A DNA stretch of 64,000 nt from Leptolyngbya subtilissima AS-A7 (GCF_039962255.1 NZ_JAMPKY010000001.1:186001-250000), one strand, 5' to 3'. Positions 53,316-62,289 are shown, numbered from the stretch's first letter. Made by a program: numbers and translations. Notes: generated by a model from the letters alone, not told the origin.

Positions 53316-53957
53316 CTATGGTTTGCTGGGAGGCACTTTAGGTTTGGGCTTTGGCTTTGGTTTAACGCTGGGCTCGACTAGTTTGGCCTTTGGCTTGATC
53401 TCTGGCTTGGCTTTCTTAGACTGAGGCAGTCCCAACTTTTGAGCAATGTGGTGCTGAATGTCTTCGCGATCGTAGGCGGTCTGCACCGGAAAGCGAATTA
53501 GGGGTAGTCCAGCGCTCTTGACGGCCTAGTTGAGAAAATCGTCGCGTTTGACCCGGTCTACACGCTGGTGGCTGCTGTCGTCGAGTTCAACGGCGGCTAA
53601 AACTTTGAGGCTGGCGCGATCGCAGAGCACAAAATCGAAGTGTTTAGCCGATATCTTGTTGAAAGCCCGCTGCCAGTCGCCTCGGTTGTCAGTCTGAGGC
53701 TTGAGCACATCGGCAACGCGCACCTTGCCAAAGACGAGATACTGACTTTGGGTCGCATTCTGCAACGCGTGGTAGAAAGTAGTCTCCGCTTGGGTGAACA
53801 GATACTTTTGATAGCTGTAGGAGTAGGACTGAGCGGTGTCAGTTCCGTGCGCTTGGGTCGGCTTAGGCGAGGTGGAGTTGGCCTGGCGGCTGAGGAGGGC
53901 GATCGCCACAAATCCAACCCCAGCGCAAATCAGTAACAGAACAATCAGCGATGACAC
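53316..53957 (-). pseudogene. DUF2726 protein gene interrupted by one in-frame TAG
   Basis: The protein has one membrane helix (SSLIVLLLICAGVGFVAIAL), then a DUF2726 domain: TFYHALQNATQSQYLVFGKV, FDFVLCDRASLKVLAAVELD and DSSHQRVDRVKRDDFLN. A TAG stands at 53526-53528, and the same frame continues AVKSAGLPLIRFPVQTAYD, the normal end of the domain (RDxFLxxAxxxAGLPLxR), then a Lys/Pro-rich tail to a stop at 53316. The stop replaces a residue usually Lys, Gln or Glu. DUF2726 has a restriction-endonuclease-like fold and is often found in predicted nuclease proteins. The 5' end abuts a 70-bp inverted-repeat element, and a GTG at 53957 is the likeliest start. Confidence 0.75.
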
Positions 53958-53960
53958 GTT

Positions 53961-54030
53961 TTTAACGACCCTTGACGGATGCTGGGCCCAGCATGCCCGA
54001 CTCAACCCTCCTGGCCTCAGGGTCGTTAAA
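53961..54030. repeat. 70-bp element with 12-bp terminal inverted repeats and inner palindrome
   Basis: TTTAACGACCCT (53961-53972) and its perfect complement (54019-54030) bracket a 16-bp palindrome ATGCTGGGCCCAGCAT (53979-53994). It lies at the start of the DUF2726 gene, in a divergent promoter region where a terminator is not expected. Confidence 0.7.
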
Positions 54031-54168
54031 TTATTGCTAGAACGAAAAACCCCTCAATGTTTCTTTGTGAAGGAACCGGATTTCGTTGCGAAACGGCCTT
54101 GTTTTCCCTACACCACCCTTTGATTTCCTTAGGATCTGGGTTTAGACCGTTTGCCGCTGGAACGCTCG

Positions 54169-57100
54169 ATGAAACTGCTGGTGATAGAATCCGAACTGCT
54201 GGTTGCTCAGGCTCTAAAGCTGCTGCTGGACAGCGTAGCGTGCGCGGTGGAGGTAGCCTGTATTGACCCCCGCGTCACCCACAGCGACATTGCCAGCCTA
54301 ATCGTCAAGGGACCATATGACTTAGTCATTCTCGATGGGGCTGTGGGGTTGAGTCTGGGGCCAGAGTTGCGCGCCCATCTGCCCCAAAGTCGCCTACTGC
54401 TGTTGACGAGTGAGGCCCTAGACACCCCGCTCTGGGCCACAGAAACCTTGAGAAAACCCTTTGAAGCGGTAGATCTCGTTGCTCGGGTGAGTGCTCTAAT
54501 CGGTAAGCCCACCGCCTTAATTAGCCCCGTGGCTGAGCTGAGCCGCTGCAAACGGCTAGAGCTTTCCCTCAAGGCGTCGGAGGCGAAGCTCAGCAGCATT
54601 TTAGACAGCTCGATCGCGGCGATCGCCAGCTTTCAAGTCTATGCTGATGGCTGCTGGGAGCATGTATATTGGTCTGCCGGGTGCGAGCATCTGTTTGGCT
54701 ACCCTCGTAGCGTCTACGACGACAAACAGTTTTGGCTGGCCCAGGTGCATCCCGACGATCGCGATCGGGTGATTATGCCCCTATTTAAAGACTTTTTTGC
54801 CGGTGGTCAGACCACCGCTGAATACCGATTTCGCCATCAGGATGGCACAATGCGCTGGGTTCACAGCGACTTTGCTTCGCGCGAGATTGCCGCTGGCTTT
54901 TGGGTGGTGACTTCTGTTAACTACGACATTACCGAGCGCAAGCAGCTAGAGCGCGATCGCGATCGGTTCTTAGCGGTGGGGTTTGATCTGCGCACGATTA
55001 GCGATCGCAGCGGCTACTTTCGCTGGGTCAGCCCTACCTTTGAGCAGGCCCTGGGCTGGACCGCCGCCGAAATGACCGCTGTTCCCTGGCGTGACTTTGT
55101 CCACCCCGACGATTTGGCAGCCTCTGTCAACGAAACTACCGCGATCTTCGAAGGGCGCAACACCTTGGCCTTTGAGAATCGCTACCGCCACAAAGACGGC
55201 TCCTACCGCTGGCTGCTGTGGAAGGCGCGGCTTCATGCCGACGACGATCGGATCTATGGCGGCGCGATCGACATTACCGAGCGCAAACGCTCCGAGGCCG
55301 CCCTGCGCGACTCAGAAGAAAAGTATCGCCTGCTGTTCAACTCTATGGACGAGGGGTTTTGCGTCATCGAGATGATTTTTGACGAGAGCGATCGCCCCAT
55401 TGACCATCGCTTTCTCGACATCAACCCCACCTTTGCCCAGCAGACCGGCCTGATCGATGCCAAGGGCAAACGCGTCCGCGAAATGGTGCCCAACCTCGAA
55501 ACCCACTGGTTTGAAAAGCTGGGCCGAGTGGCGCTCACCGGTGAGCCCGTGCGCTTTGAAGATCACGCCGAAGAAATGGAGCGCTGGTTCGACGTATTTG
55601 GCTTTCGCTTCGGCGCACCGGAACTGCGTCAGGTGGCGGTGCTGTTTCGCAATGTCACCGAGCGGCGGCAGGCCGACGCCGCCCTTAAGGAGAGCGAGCG
55701 CAAGCTGCGGGCCATCTTTGACAGCACCTTTGAGTTTATTGGTCTGCTTAAAACTGACGGCACCGTGCTCGACGTCAACCGCACGGCCCTGAGCGTGATT
55801 GCGGCTGAAGCCGAGGCGGTGATTGGCCAGCCCTTCTGGCTCACCCCCTGGTGGGATCACTTTCCTGAGCAGCGGGAGCGCCTGCGGCAGGCGATCGCCC
55901 GCGCCGCCCTGGGCGACACCATCCGCATGGAAAACCAGCACATCTGGGCCGATGGCTCCACCGCCTGGGTCGACTTCTCCATTAAGCCAGTTCTAGATGA
56001 GCAGGGTCAGGTGATTATGCTGGTGCCCGAGGGGCGCGATATCACTGGGCGCAAAACCGCCGAGCGCAAAATTCGCGAACAGGCGGCCCTGCTCGATATC
56101 GCCTCCGACGCCATCACCGTGCGCGACCTCGACCACCACCTGCTCTACTGGAACCGGGGGGCCGAGCGCCTCTACGGCTTTGCCGCCGAGGAGGTGGTGG
56201 GCCAGGTGGCCTACGACCTGCTACGCAGCGAAACCGCCCAGCACGGCGAGATGATGCCCGCCCTGCTAGAGCGCGGCGAGTGGCGCGGCGAACTCGACCG
56301 GTTTACTAAAACCGACCAAGCGGTGACCGTCGCCGCCCGCTGGACCCTGGTGCGCGACGAAGCTGGGCGGCCCAAGTTTATTCTCACGGTCGAGACCGAC
56401 ATTACCGCTAAAAAGGCTCTAGAGGCGCAGTTTTACCAGGTCCAGCGAGTTGAGAGTCTGGGGCGGTTGGCCAGCGGCATTGCCCACGACCTCAACAACG
56501 TATTTACCCCGATTGTCACGATCGCCCAACTGCTGCGCCTCACCCAGCATCACCTCAGCGACAAAGCTCAAGATCATCTGCGACTGCTGGAAGAGAGCGC
56601 CAAGCGCGGGGCCAGCATGGTGCAGCAAATTTTGTCAATTACTCGCAGCAGCAGCGGCACGCGCACGGAGGTCAATTTGGGGCCGCTGCTGCAAGATCTG
56701 GGGCACATCTTGCAGCAGAGTTTTCCCAAGCACATAGACCTGCACCTGCCGAAGCCAACTTTGGCCAGAGGCCAAGAGCTGCGGGTCAGCGTTGACCCAA
56801 CCCACCTGCACCAGGTGCTGATGAACCTGTGCGTCAACGCCCGCGACGCTATGCACGAGGGCGGTAGGTTGACCCTGGCGGCGGAGCTGGTAACGGTGGA
56901 TGTGGCCCTGGCTCAAGCCCACCTCGATGCTCATGCGGGGCAGTATGTGCGGCTGACGGTAGCCGACACGGGCACGGGCATTGACCCAGAGCTGCGCGAT
57001 CGCATCTTTGACCCTTTCTTTACCACCAAAGCACCGGGCCAGGGCACCGGGCTGGGGCTGGCCACGGTGTTGGGCATTGTTAAGGCCAGCGATGGCTTTG

Positions 57101-57573
57101 TGCAGGTGGTCAGCGAGGTGGATGAGGGCACCCAGATGCAGGTCTATCTGCCGGCCCTCACCCAGCCCTCGGTCAGCGATGCCCCCGAGGCCGACGGGCC
57201 CGGCGCTCCCCAGCAAGGCCGGGGGGAACTGCTGCTGGTGGTAGAGGACGATGCCTCGGTGCAAGATTCGGTGCGATCGCTGCTGCTCAGCTACAACTAC
57301 CGCATTGTGATGGCCAGCAATGGCTTCGAGGCGCTGGACTGCTTTGTTCAGCAGCCGACCTCCCTGGTGGTGGTCGATATGATGATGCCGGGCATGGATG
57401 GCATTACCCTGATTCAGCGGCTTAAAGCTATGCAGCCCAGCGTTAAAATTATTGGCACCAGTGGCTTGCCCACCTATCAGGAGAAGGCGCTGGCTGCTGG
57501 AGCCAGCACCTTTTTGCTCAAGCCCTACGACCTCAGCGACCTGCTCGACGCGATCGCCCTGCTGCTGCATTAG
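54169..57573 (+). CDS. Hybrid sensor histidine kinase with N-terminal receiver-like domain, five PAS domains and C-terminal receiver
   Basis: An 1134-residue signalling protein. Residues ~1-120 form a receiver-like domain (KLLVIESELLVAQALKLLLD, Asp in LVILDGAVG, Thr in LLLTS, Lys in LRKPFE). Five PAS/PAC units follow (~135-755; e.g. GYPRSVYDDKQFWLAQVHPD, ALGWTAAEMTAVPWRDFVHP). The kinase core has the phosphoacceptor His in ASGIAHDLNNVFTPI (~771), the N box NLCVNARDAM, DTGTGIDPELRDRIFDPFFT and GTGLGL. A canonical receiver (~1020-1134, Asp in VVVDMMMPGMDG) ends it. No membrane helix is visible, so it is cytoplasmic. Signal unknown. The ATG at 54169 is used, as the frame start is a TTG. Confidence 0.93.
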   Translation: MKLLVIESELLVAQALKLLLDSVACAVEVACIDPRVTHSDIASLIVKGPYDLVILDGAVGLSLGPELRAHLPQSRLLLLTSEALDTPLWATETLRKPFEAVDLVARVSALIGKPTALISPVAELSRCKRLELSLKASEAKLSSILDSSIAAIASFQVYADGCWEHVYWSAGCEHLFGYPRSVYDDKQFWLAQVHPDDRDRVIMPLFKDFFAGGQTTAEYRFRHQDGTMRWVHSDFASREIAAGFWVVTSVNYDITERKQLERDRDRFLAVGFDLRTISDRSGYFRWVSPTFEQALGWTAAEMTAVPWRDFVHPDDLAASVNETTAIFEGRNTLAFENRYRHKDGSYRWLLWKARLHADDDRIYGGAIDITERKRSEAALRDSEEKYRLLFNSMDEGFCVIEMIFDESDRPIDHRFLDINPTFAQQTGLIDAKGKRVREMVPNLETHWFEKLGRVALTGEPVRFEDHAEEMERWFDVFGFRFGAPELRQVAVLFRNVTERRQADAALKESERKLRAIFDSTFEFIGLLKTDGTVLDVNRTALSVIAAEAEAVIGQPFWLTPWWDHFPEQRERLRQAIARAALGDTIRMENQHIWADGSTAWVDFSIKPVLDEQGQVIMLVPEGRDITGRKTAERKIREQAALLDIASDAITVRDLDHHLLYWNRGAERLYGFAAEEVVGQVAYDLLRSETAQHGEMMPALLERGEWRGELDRFTKTDQAVTVAARWTLVRDEAGRPKFILTVETDITAKKALEAQFYQVQRVESLGRLASGIAHDLNNVFTPIVTIAQLLRLTQHHLSDKAQDHLRLLEESAKRGASMVQQILSITRSSSGTRTEVNLGPLLQDLGHILQQSFPKHIDLHLPKPTLARGQELRVSVDPTHLHQVLMNLCVNARDAMHEGGRLTLAAELVTVDVALAQAHLDAHAGQYVRLTVADTGTGIDPELRDRIFDPFFTTKAPGQGTGLGLATVLGIVKASDGFVQVVSEVDEGTQMQVYLPALTQPSVSDAPEADGPGAPQQGRGELLLVVEDDASVQDSVRSLLLSYNYRIVMASNGFEALDCFVQQPTSLVVVDMMMPGMDGITLIQRLKAMQPSVKIIGTSGLPTYQEKALAAGASTFLLKPYDLSDLLDAIALLLH

Positions 57574-57592
57574 CCCGCTAAGGGAAGCTCGT

Positions 57593-58372
57593 TTAACAGC
57601 CCCGTGGCGGTACTCGGCTACCCGCATTAATGCGGTTAAGGTTGTTGAGGTTTAGCAAGGCGCTGCCATAGCGCACTACGCTGGGGCTAACCTGGCGACC
57701 TCGACGCACTTGCAAATAGCTGCTGGGTCCAAAACTTTGAAATGTCTCTCCGGTGCTGAGGACTTTAGCCCCCTGCAAATTTTGAACCGCAAAGCCCGAT
57801 ATCGTATTGCCACTTACCTGGCCTTGCACACAAATCGCTTCCCCATCAACATAGCCAAATACCCCTGTAATAGCGCTGCCCCGCTTGCTGAAAGTAAAGG
57901 TGACGCCACCGTTTGCAAGTAACGCCGCATCGGAGACAACACTGCTGCTAGGGGTGCTGTTCCAGTAGCGGTAGGTACCGTCTGGAAAATCTTGCACTCG
58001 GCTGAGGGCAGGCCGTGGTTCTGGGTTAGGTTCTGATATGACTTGGGCTTGGGTAATCAGCATCACCGTTTCTGTGTCAGCGCATTCGGGATCGCCTTGA
58101 CACGAAGCCGCTTGGATGTCGCCCATTTCATAGGTAAATCGTACCTGCTCGCCAACGAGATTTTGCTCACAAATCTCAAAGTCGGCAAATTCTGTAAACG
58201 TTTCTCCCTCGTCATTTACCACTTCGACATAACAGGCGCGATCGCCCACATTTAAGCTTTGAACAGTGCCTATAGCAGGCTGCTGAGCCTTGCTGGGCTG
58301 TATTGATAGTAGGGGTAAGCCCAGCGCTAATAGTGCGATTGAGAGCAAGAAGTTTGTTTTTTTATGTAGCAT
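57593..58372 (-). CDS. Secreted protein of unknown function
   Basis: A 259-residue protein with a clear signal peptide (KKTNFLLSIALLALGLPLLS, cleavage probably after SKA-Q). The first half has four Cys that could pair (RACYVEVVNDEG, DFEICEQ, ASCQGDPECAD). The second half starts at YRYWNSTPSSSVVSDAALLA and contains TFTFSKRGSAITGVFGYVDG and EAICVQGQVSGNTISGFAVQ, a beta-rich pattern seen in cyanobacterial extracellular proteins. I do not recognise a family function. It converges on the hybrid kinase gene with 19 bp between stops. Confidence 0.7.
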   Translation of the reverse strand: MLHKKTNFLLSIALLALGLPLLSIQPSKAQQPAIGTVQSLNVGDRACYVEVVNDEGETFTEFADFEICEQNLVGEQVRFTYEMGDIQAASCQGDPECADTETVMLITQAQVISEPNPEPRPALSRVQDFPDGTYRYWNSTPSSSVVSDAALLANGGVTFTFSKRGSAITGVFGYVDGEAICVQGQVSGNTISGFAVQNLQGAKVLSTGETFQSFGPSSYLQVRRGRQVSPSVVRYGSALLNLNNLNRINAGSRVPPRGC

Positions 58373-58953
58373 AGTTTGGTAGACGTAGAATGGTTATTGA
58401 CAAGTAGACATCCCCAATTAAACATGACTCTGATTCGCTAAAAGCATTCCTATGCGGTTCTTAATAGAGATAATCAAATAGGACGACCTACCATCAAAAA
58501 ACTGATTTAACATAGAGTATAGGTAAGATAGTTTGATTGCGAGGTGCTTGACCTAACCAAGGCTGCGACTCTGCTGTAATATAATCGATCAAAATTTGTG
58601 CCCAGCTGGTGGAGAATGAATCCATTTGAGCGTGTAGCTTGATAAGCAAACACGCGTGTCTTAGAAAACGTAGGATGCGTTGTCGGCTTTAGAGTTGTTG
58701 CAATCCTCAGCTTTCCTTCGGATCGCAACGAACCATTTTTTCATAGGGCGATTTACTAACAAGTGCTATGCAATGGATAAGCAACAATTATTGCCGTAGA
58801 TATAAGACTATAGGTTGTCGCTGATAGCGATCGCTAGACAGAGAGAATCACAAGAATCGTTTACAGTCAGCAGTAGCGCTTATCCCTCTTGAGAGAGCCC
58901 CACAAAGTATCAGGGTTTGTTACAGTCACAGAGATAGTAAGAATGGCAAGCGC
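58373..58953. other. AT-rich intergenic region with left copy of a direct repeat
   Basis: 581 bp without a credible gene; a 73-codon frame on the minus strand (58507-58728) has no family-like features. A 42-bp block at 58670-58711 recurs at 59806-59847 with about 81% identity, so the two flank the alpha/beta hydrolase gene. The region has clearly lower GC than its surroundings. The hydrolase promoter should lie at 58730-58950. Confidence 0.5.
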
Positions 58954-59784
58954 ATGTTTTTCAGCCAAGCTTCTACATCGCAATCCCAGTTGCATGAGCA
59001 TTCTGTTGATCTGGGGGATTGCAAGATTTTTTATACCCTGGGCGGGCTGAAGTTAGACTCAGTTCCTATCGTGCTTCTGCACGGTTGGGGAATTTCTGTT
59101 GTGCCTTATCATGAAGTCCTGACCCTCCTGGCACAGCACCATCCTGTAATTGCTCCTGATTTGCCCAGTTTTGCCCGCTCGCCCTACTCCAACCTCATTC
59201 CCGATTACGACGGCTACGCTAAACTTCTACTTTCGTTTCTGGATGCCTTAAATCTTCAACAAGTACACCTGGTAGGGCACTCGTTTGGAGGAGGAATTTC
59301 AATTGCTTTATCTGCTCTTGCTCCAGACAGAATAAAAAGTTTGATTCTAGTAGATAGTACCGGCATTCCGACTGTATCTATCCCAGAGATAATACCAAGA
59401 AGGGCGATTGAAATGACAGCCCAATTGCTTCTTCCAAGACTAAGATTAAAATTGGTTGATATTCCCCGAGTCTTCTCCCATAACCTTTTGTTTAACACGG
59501 GAAACGTTATTCAAGCGTTACTACTTTCCTTACAGGTAAATCTGAAACATTTACTGCCAAAAATTAAAGCTCCTTGCTTATTGTTATGGTCAGAAAAAGA
59601 CCTGACTGAACCGATAAGTGTCGCACGGGAGATGGCTGCAATAATTCCAGATTCCAGATTAGTTACTGTAGAGGAAGGCTGGCACGAATGGGGACTCTGG
59701 TATCCCGAGAAATCTACATCTCTCATGCTTGACTTTATTCATCAAGTCGAGCGTACCAACGCAGTTACGACAGGCTTTGCTTAA
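58954..59784 (+). CDS. Alpha/beta-fold hydrolase
   Basis: A 276-residue serine hydrolase. The oxyanion-hole strand is IVLLHGWGISVVPYHEVL, the nucleophile elbow is LVGHSFGGGISIAL, the acid is probably Asp in LLLWSEKDLTEP, and the catalytic His lies in VEEGWHEWGLWYPE. Substrate cannot be told from sequence. The gene is AT-rich with codon use unlike its neighbours and sits between two 42-bp direct repeats, so it may be an acquired cassette. Confidence 0.83.
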   Translation: MFFSQASTSQSQLHEHSVDLGDCKIFYTLGGLKLDSVPIVLLHGWGISVVPYHEVLTLLAQHHPVIAPDLPSFARSPYSNLIPDYDGYAKLLLSFLDALNLQQVHLVGHSFGGGISIALSALAPDRIKSLILVDSTGIPTVSIPEIIPRRAIEMTAQLLLPRLRLKLVDIPRVFSHNLLFNTGNVIQALLLSLQVNLKHLLPKIKAPCLLLWSEKDLTEPISVAREMAAIIPDSRLVTVEEGWHEWGLWYPEKSTSLMLDFIHQVERTNAVTTGFA

Positions 59785-59839
59785 ATTAGGGAGCGATCGG
59801 CAAACGTAAGGTGCTTTGTCAGCTTTAGGATCGTTGTAA

Positions 59840-60136
59840 TCCTCAGCATTTAGCAGAGATCTGTCTGATTCATCCCACTTTTATGAAGATGCTGTTGACT
59901 TTTTTGTAAACCTTTCAACAAAGAGGAATATTGGGGTTCAATTTTATCGTCCACGCCTAGGTAATTCATTGTGTGAGTCACCGGAAGTGTATACGGTTGA
60001 TTGGCTAGTGTCCTTTTCTCTTGAGGAGTTAGCTCCCATCAAAGACTTTCTCTCCATGAGGGACGTAAACGGGTTCAACAGCGAAAATCAGACATTTTCA
60101 CCGACGTCCATTCCATATCCTTTTAGCGTTGGGTAG
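59840..60136 (+). pseudogene. 98-codon open frame without a start codon, probable gene remnant
   Basis: From the codon after a TAA at 59837 to a TAG at 60134 the frame is open and codes a protein-like sequence: SDSSHFYEDAVDFFVNLSTK, then RNIGVQFYRPRLGNSLCESP, TVDWLVSFSLEELAPIKDFL and IPYPFSVG. No ATG or GTG lies near its 5' end. It starts inside the right copy of the direct repeat that follows the hydrolase gene. I do not recognise the family. It looks like the 3' part of a gene cut off by the repeat. Confidence 0.4.
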
Positions 60137-60167
60137 ATTTTGCGTATCTACCTGATGCTTTTGTACT

Positions 60168-61535
60168 TCAGAGCCCATAGGGCTCGGGTTGAAGGGCCAC
60201 TTGGTTAGCAATCGCCTCATAGAGCCGGTCTGATATGAGCGTGTAGGCCTCATCGGTTAACCCCGCTGGGCTTTGAAACGCCTGCCCCGCAAAGTCTTCA
60301 TAGAGCGGGTAAAAATTCAACACCTGAGCATTGGCTGACTGGGTCTTGGCCTGGTTAGCAACAGCAGCTAAGCCTGCAAAACCAGTGCGCATTTGCTCCA
60401 GGTAAGCATTGTCTAATTCGCCCAAAATCGCCGATTCTTCAGGAGTCAAAGACTCTGGTTTGCGACTAGAGATCTCTGGCTCAATGGCGATGATGAGACG
60501 CTTTTTATTGGCTGCGGCCCAGCTCACCATCTGCCGCATGTGGCGACCGTAGCGATCGATGCGCTGTTCGAGTTCGGCTTGGTCGGCGGGCAGGCGATCG
60601 CTGAGGGTGGCATCCAAAGTGGGTGAGTAGAGATTGAGCGGTTCTGCCAGGCGCGGCTCTGCTTGCTGGCTTTGCAGACCGTAGCGTTTGATGCCCTGCA
60701 CCACATAGAGCTGGTCAAACCAAGCCCGTGTCTGCTCACTCAGCTGAGCGCCAAACGACTGGCTTTCCCCGGTCAAATATTGCTCTAGCCCCGGCACATC
60801 GCTGCCCCGGTCGGCGCTAGGCAACATCAGGTCGGCGTAGCCCCCCATCACCACTACAAAGTCTGGATTGTAAGCGGCCACCCGCTGGGTCAGCATGGCC
60901 AGCGCATTGCCCGATGCGTAACCGGGTACGGCTGCATTCACAACTCGATATTGCCCATCGCGAATGCGCGGTGGCAGCGCTAGGGCTTTTTGCACCTGGT
61001 CAGCCCGAAAGGGCAGCGCACTGGGCTGAAACTGCCCAGGGTTAGCCCGCTGCTGGGCGACTTGATCGTTGAGCCGGGTTTCTAACTTGCTGGCAAAGGT
61101 GGTTTGGTTGTTGGAGCTAAGCTGCCCAAAAGCCGTCGAACCACCGAGGACAAAAATTCTAATCTCCCCTGCTGCCTTGGCGCTGGGCACGGCTTCTTCG
61201 TCTCGAAAGCCGCTGTCGTTGATCTGCCAAAAATTGCTCTGCTGGTTGCCCGCCAGCCGATAGCCCAATAGGGGGTCGCGCAGCGCGTTCAACTTGCCGT
61301 CGCTGGGCAGACCCGCGTAGGGCTGGCCATTTCGGCTGACAAACCGCAGATGGTAAGAATCAATGACATCAGAGGCCGGATTAGCGGTGAAGCGATCGCT
61401 GGTGCCCGTGGCGTGGGCTACCAGTCGCGTTAGCAACTCAATGCCAACAGGAATGCCAATCAGCAGCAGCAGAAACAGCGCCAACCGTAAACGGCGACGC
61501 GGCTTCTTCCTTTTGTATTGGTAACTGCTGTACAT
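60168..61535 (-). CDS. Membrane-anchored SGNH-like hydrolase
   Basis: A 455-residue protein. A basic N terminus (YKRKKPRRRLR) and one helix (LALFLLLLIGIPVGIELLTR) anchor it, leaving an external domain. SGNH-like blocks are IRIFVLGGSTAFGQLSSNNQ (nucleophile Ser), VVNAAVPGYASGNALAML, FVVVMGGYADLMLPS and, near the end, FYPLYEDFAG and GLTDEAYTLISDRLYEAI (where the Asp/His pair is less clear, GLTDEAY replacing DxxH). Such proteins occur near polysaccharide or peptidoglycan genes; catalytic competence is uncertain. The ATG at 61535 is preferred to one six codons upstream. Confidence 0.72.
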   Translation of the reverse strand: MYSSYQYKRKKPRRRLRLALFLLLLIGIPVGIELLTRLVAHATGTSDRFTANPASDVIDSYHLRFVSRNGQPYAGLPSDGKLNALRDPLLGYRLAGNQQSNFWQINDSGFRDEEAVPSAKAAGEIRIFVLGGSTAFGQLSSNNQTTFASKLETRLNDQVAQQRANPGQFQPSALPFRADQVQKALALPPRIRDGQYRVVNAAVPGYASGNALAMLTQRVAAYNPDFVVVMGGYADLMLPSADRGSDVPGLEQYLTGESQSFGAQLSEQTRAWFDQLYVVQGIKRYGLQSQQAEPRLAEPLNLYSPTLDATLSDRLPADQAELEQRIDRYGRHMRQMVSWAAANKKRLIIAIEPEISSRKPESLTPEESAILGELDNAYLEQMRTGFAGLAAVANQAKTQSANAQVLNFYPLYEDFAGQAFQSPAGLTDEAYTLISDRLYEAIANQVALQPEPYGL

Positions 61536-61928
61536 AAATTCCGCCACTCTCAAGTCCTACACATCAATAGGCAAATTAGCAGATCGATTGTAGGCGATCG
61601 CCGCCCCTTTGCTCGAATGGCCCTCAAATTGCAGTCAAACTTGGCACAGTCCATTATGAAGAGTCCAGGCCACGAGTTTAACCCCTTAACGTAGAAGCCA
61701 AAAGGGCAGCTTATGTTCCGCAACGCGCCAAATTGCTCAAAATCTACATAAATCAGGCGCGGCTAGCCTACCTGAGCGAGTGCTTTAAAGGTGAGCCACT
61801 GTAGCTTTTAGTCATCTATTGATACCACTTGCCTTTCTTAAAAAGCGGGATTTAGGGAGATCTTCACTTCTGCTACAAAAAACAGAACTTACCAATTGCC
61901 TTCTGATACAAAATCCGCCTTGAAAGAT

Positions 61929-62015
61929 CCCGGTTCAAAACGGAGATCTCGTAGGGGTATTGCACTGCAATGCCCCTACAAACCGGGTGTAACCAAATAG
62001 GATTCGGTATGAAGA
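61929..62015. repeat. MITE-like palindromic repeat, copy 2
   Basis: An almost perfect palindrome (61951-61979; arms GTAGGGGTATTGCA / TGCAATGCCCCTAC, one mismatch) is enclosed by CCCGGTT (61929-61935) and AACCGGG (61981-61987) and followed by GGATTCGGTAT. The parts match copy 1 at 34186-34270, with compensating changes in both arm pairs. Confidence 0.75.
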
Positions 62016-62209
62016 ATATTCTATTAGTGTAGTGCTTATTTACTCCAGACAGAGGATTGTAAGATTCTCTCAAGTGAGATAAATAGCCTGATCTGTAAAC
62101 TCTTTGACAGGCGGCAGATCAGGTAATCAAATATCTCTAGGGCTGTAAAAAACAACTTTAAAACAACCATGATCTCGCGACTTGTAAAAAGCAAAATAAT
62201 TAATTTCAT

Positions 62210-62237
62210 TTCCCCCAGCTTCAGGGTGCTGGGGGAA
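62210..62237 (-). terminator. Terminator hairpin after the lysozyme gene
   Basis: A perfect 10-bp stem TTCCCCCAGC with its complement and an 8-nt loop lies about 50 bp beyond the stop. On the minus strand it is followed by an A/T-rich stretch (ATGAAATTAATTATTTTG). Confidence 0.7.
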
Positions 62238-62289
62238 TAAAGATAGAGTGATCTGCAAAGCGTCTAGACGAACATGGCAGTTTTGGTCG

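Larger units (their letters stand above)
61536..62289. other. 754-bp intergenic region with repeats and hairpins
   Basis: No gene was found. The region holds the second MITE-like repeat (61929-62015), a 9-bp hairpin CCTGATCTG with its complement (62087-62095 / 62115-62123), and the terminator of the lysozyme gene (62210-62237). A short minus-strand frame at 61873-62073 runs through the repeat and is not credible. Confidence 0.5.

Noticed and set aside
56635-57627. Long antisense open frame (330 codons) opposite the hybrid kinase
   Set aside because: It mirrors the codon pattern of the real kinase gene, has His/Gln-rich nonsense composition and no family motifs.
58507-58728. 73-codon minus-strand open frame in the AT-rich region
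   Set aside because: It spans a dispersed direct repeat, has no ribosome binding site and no protein-like pattern.
61873-62073. 66-codon minus-strand open frame
   Set aside because: It reads through the MITE-like palindrome; typical repeat translation.
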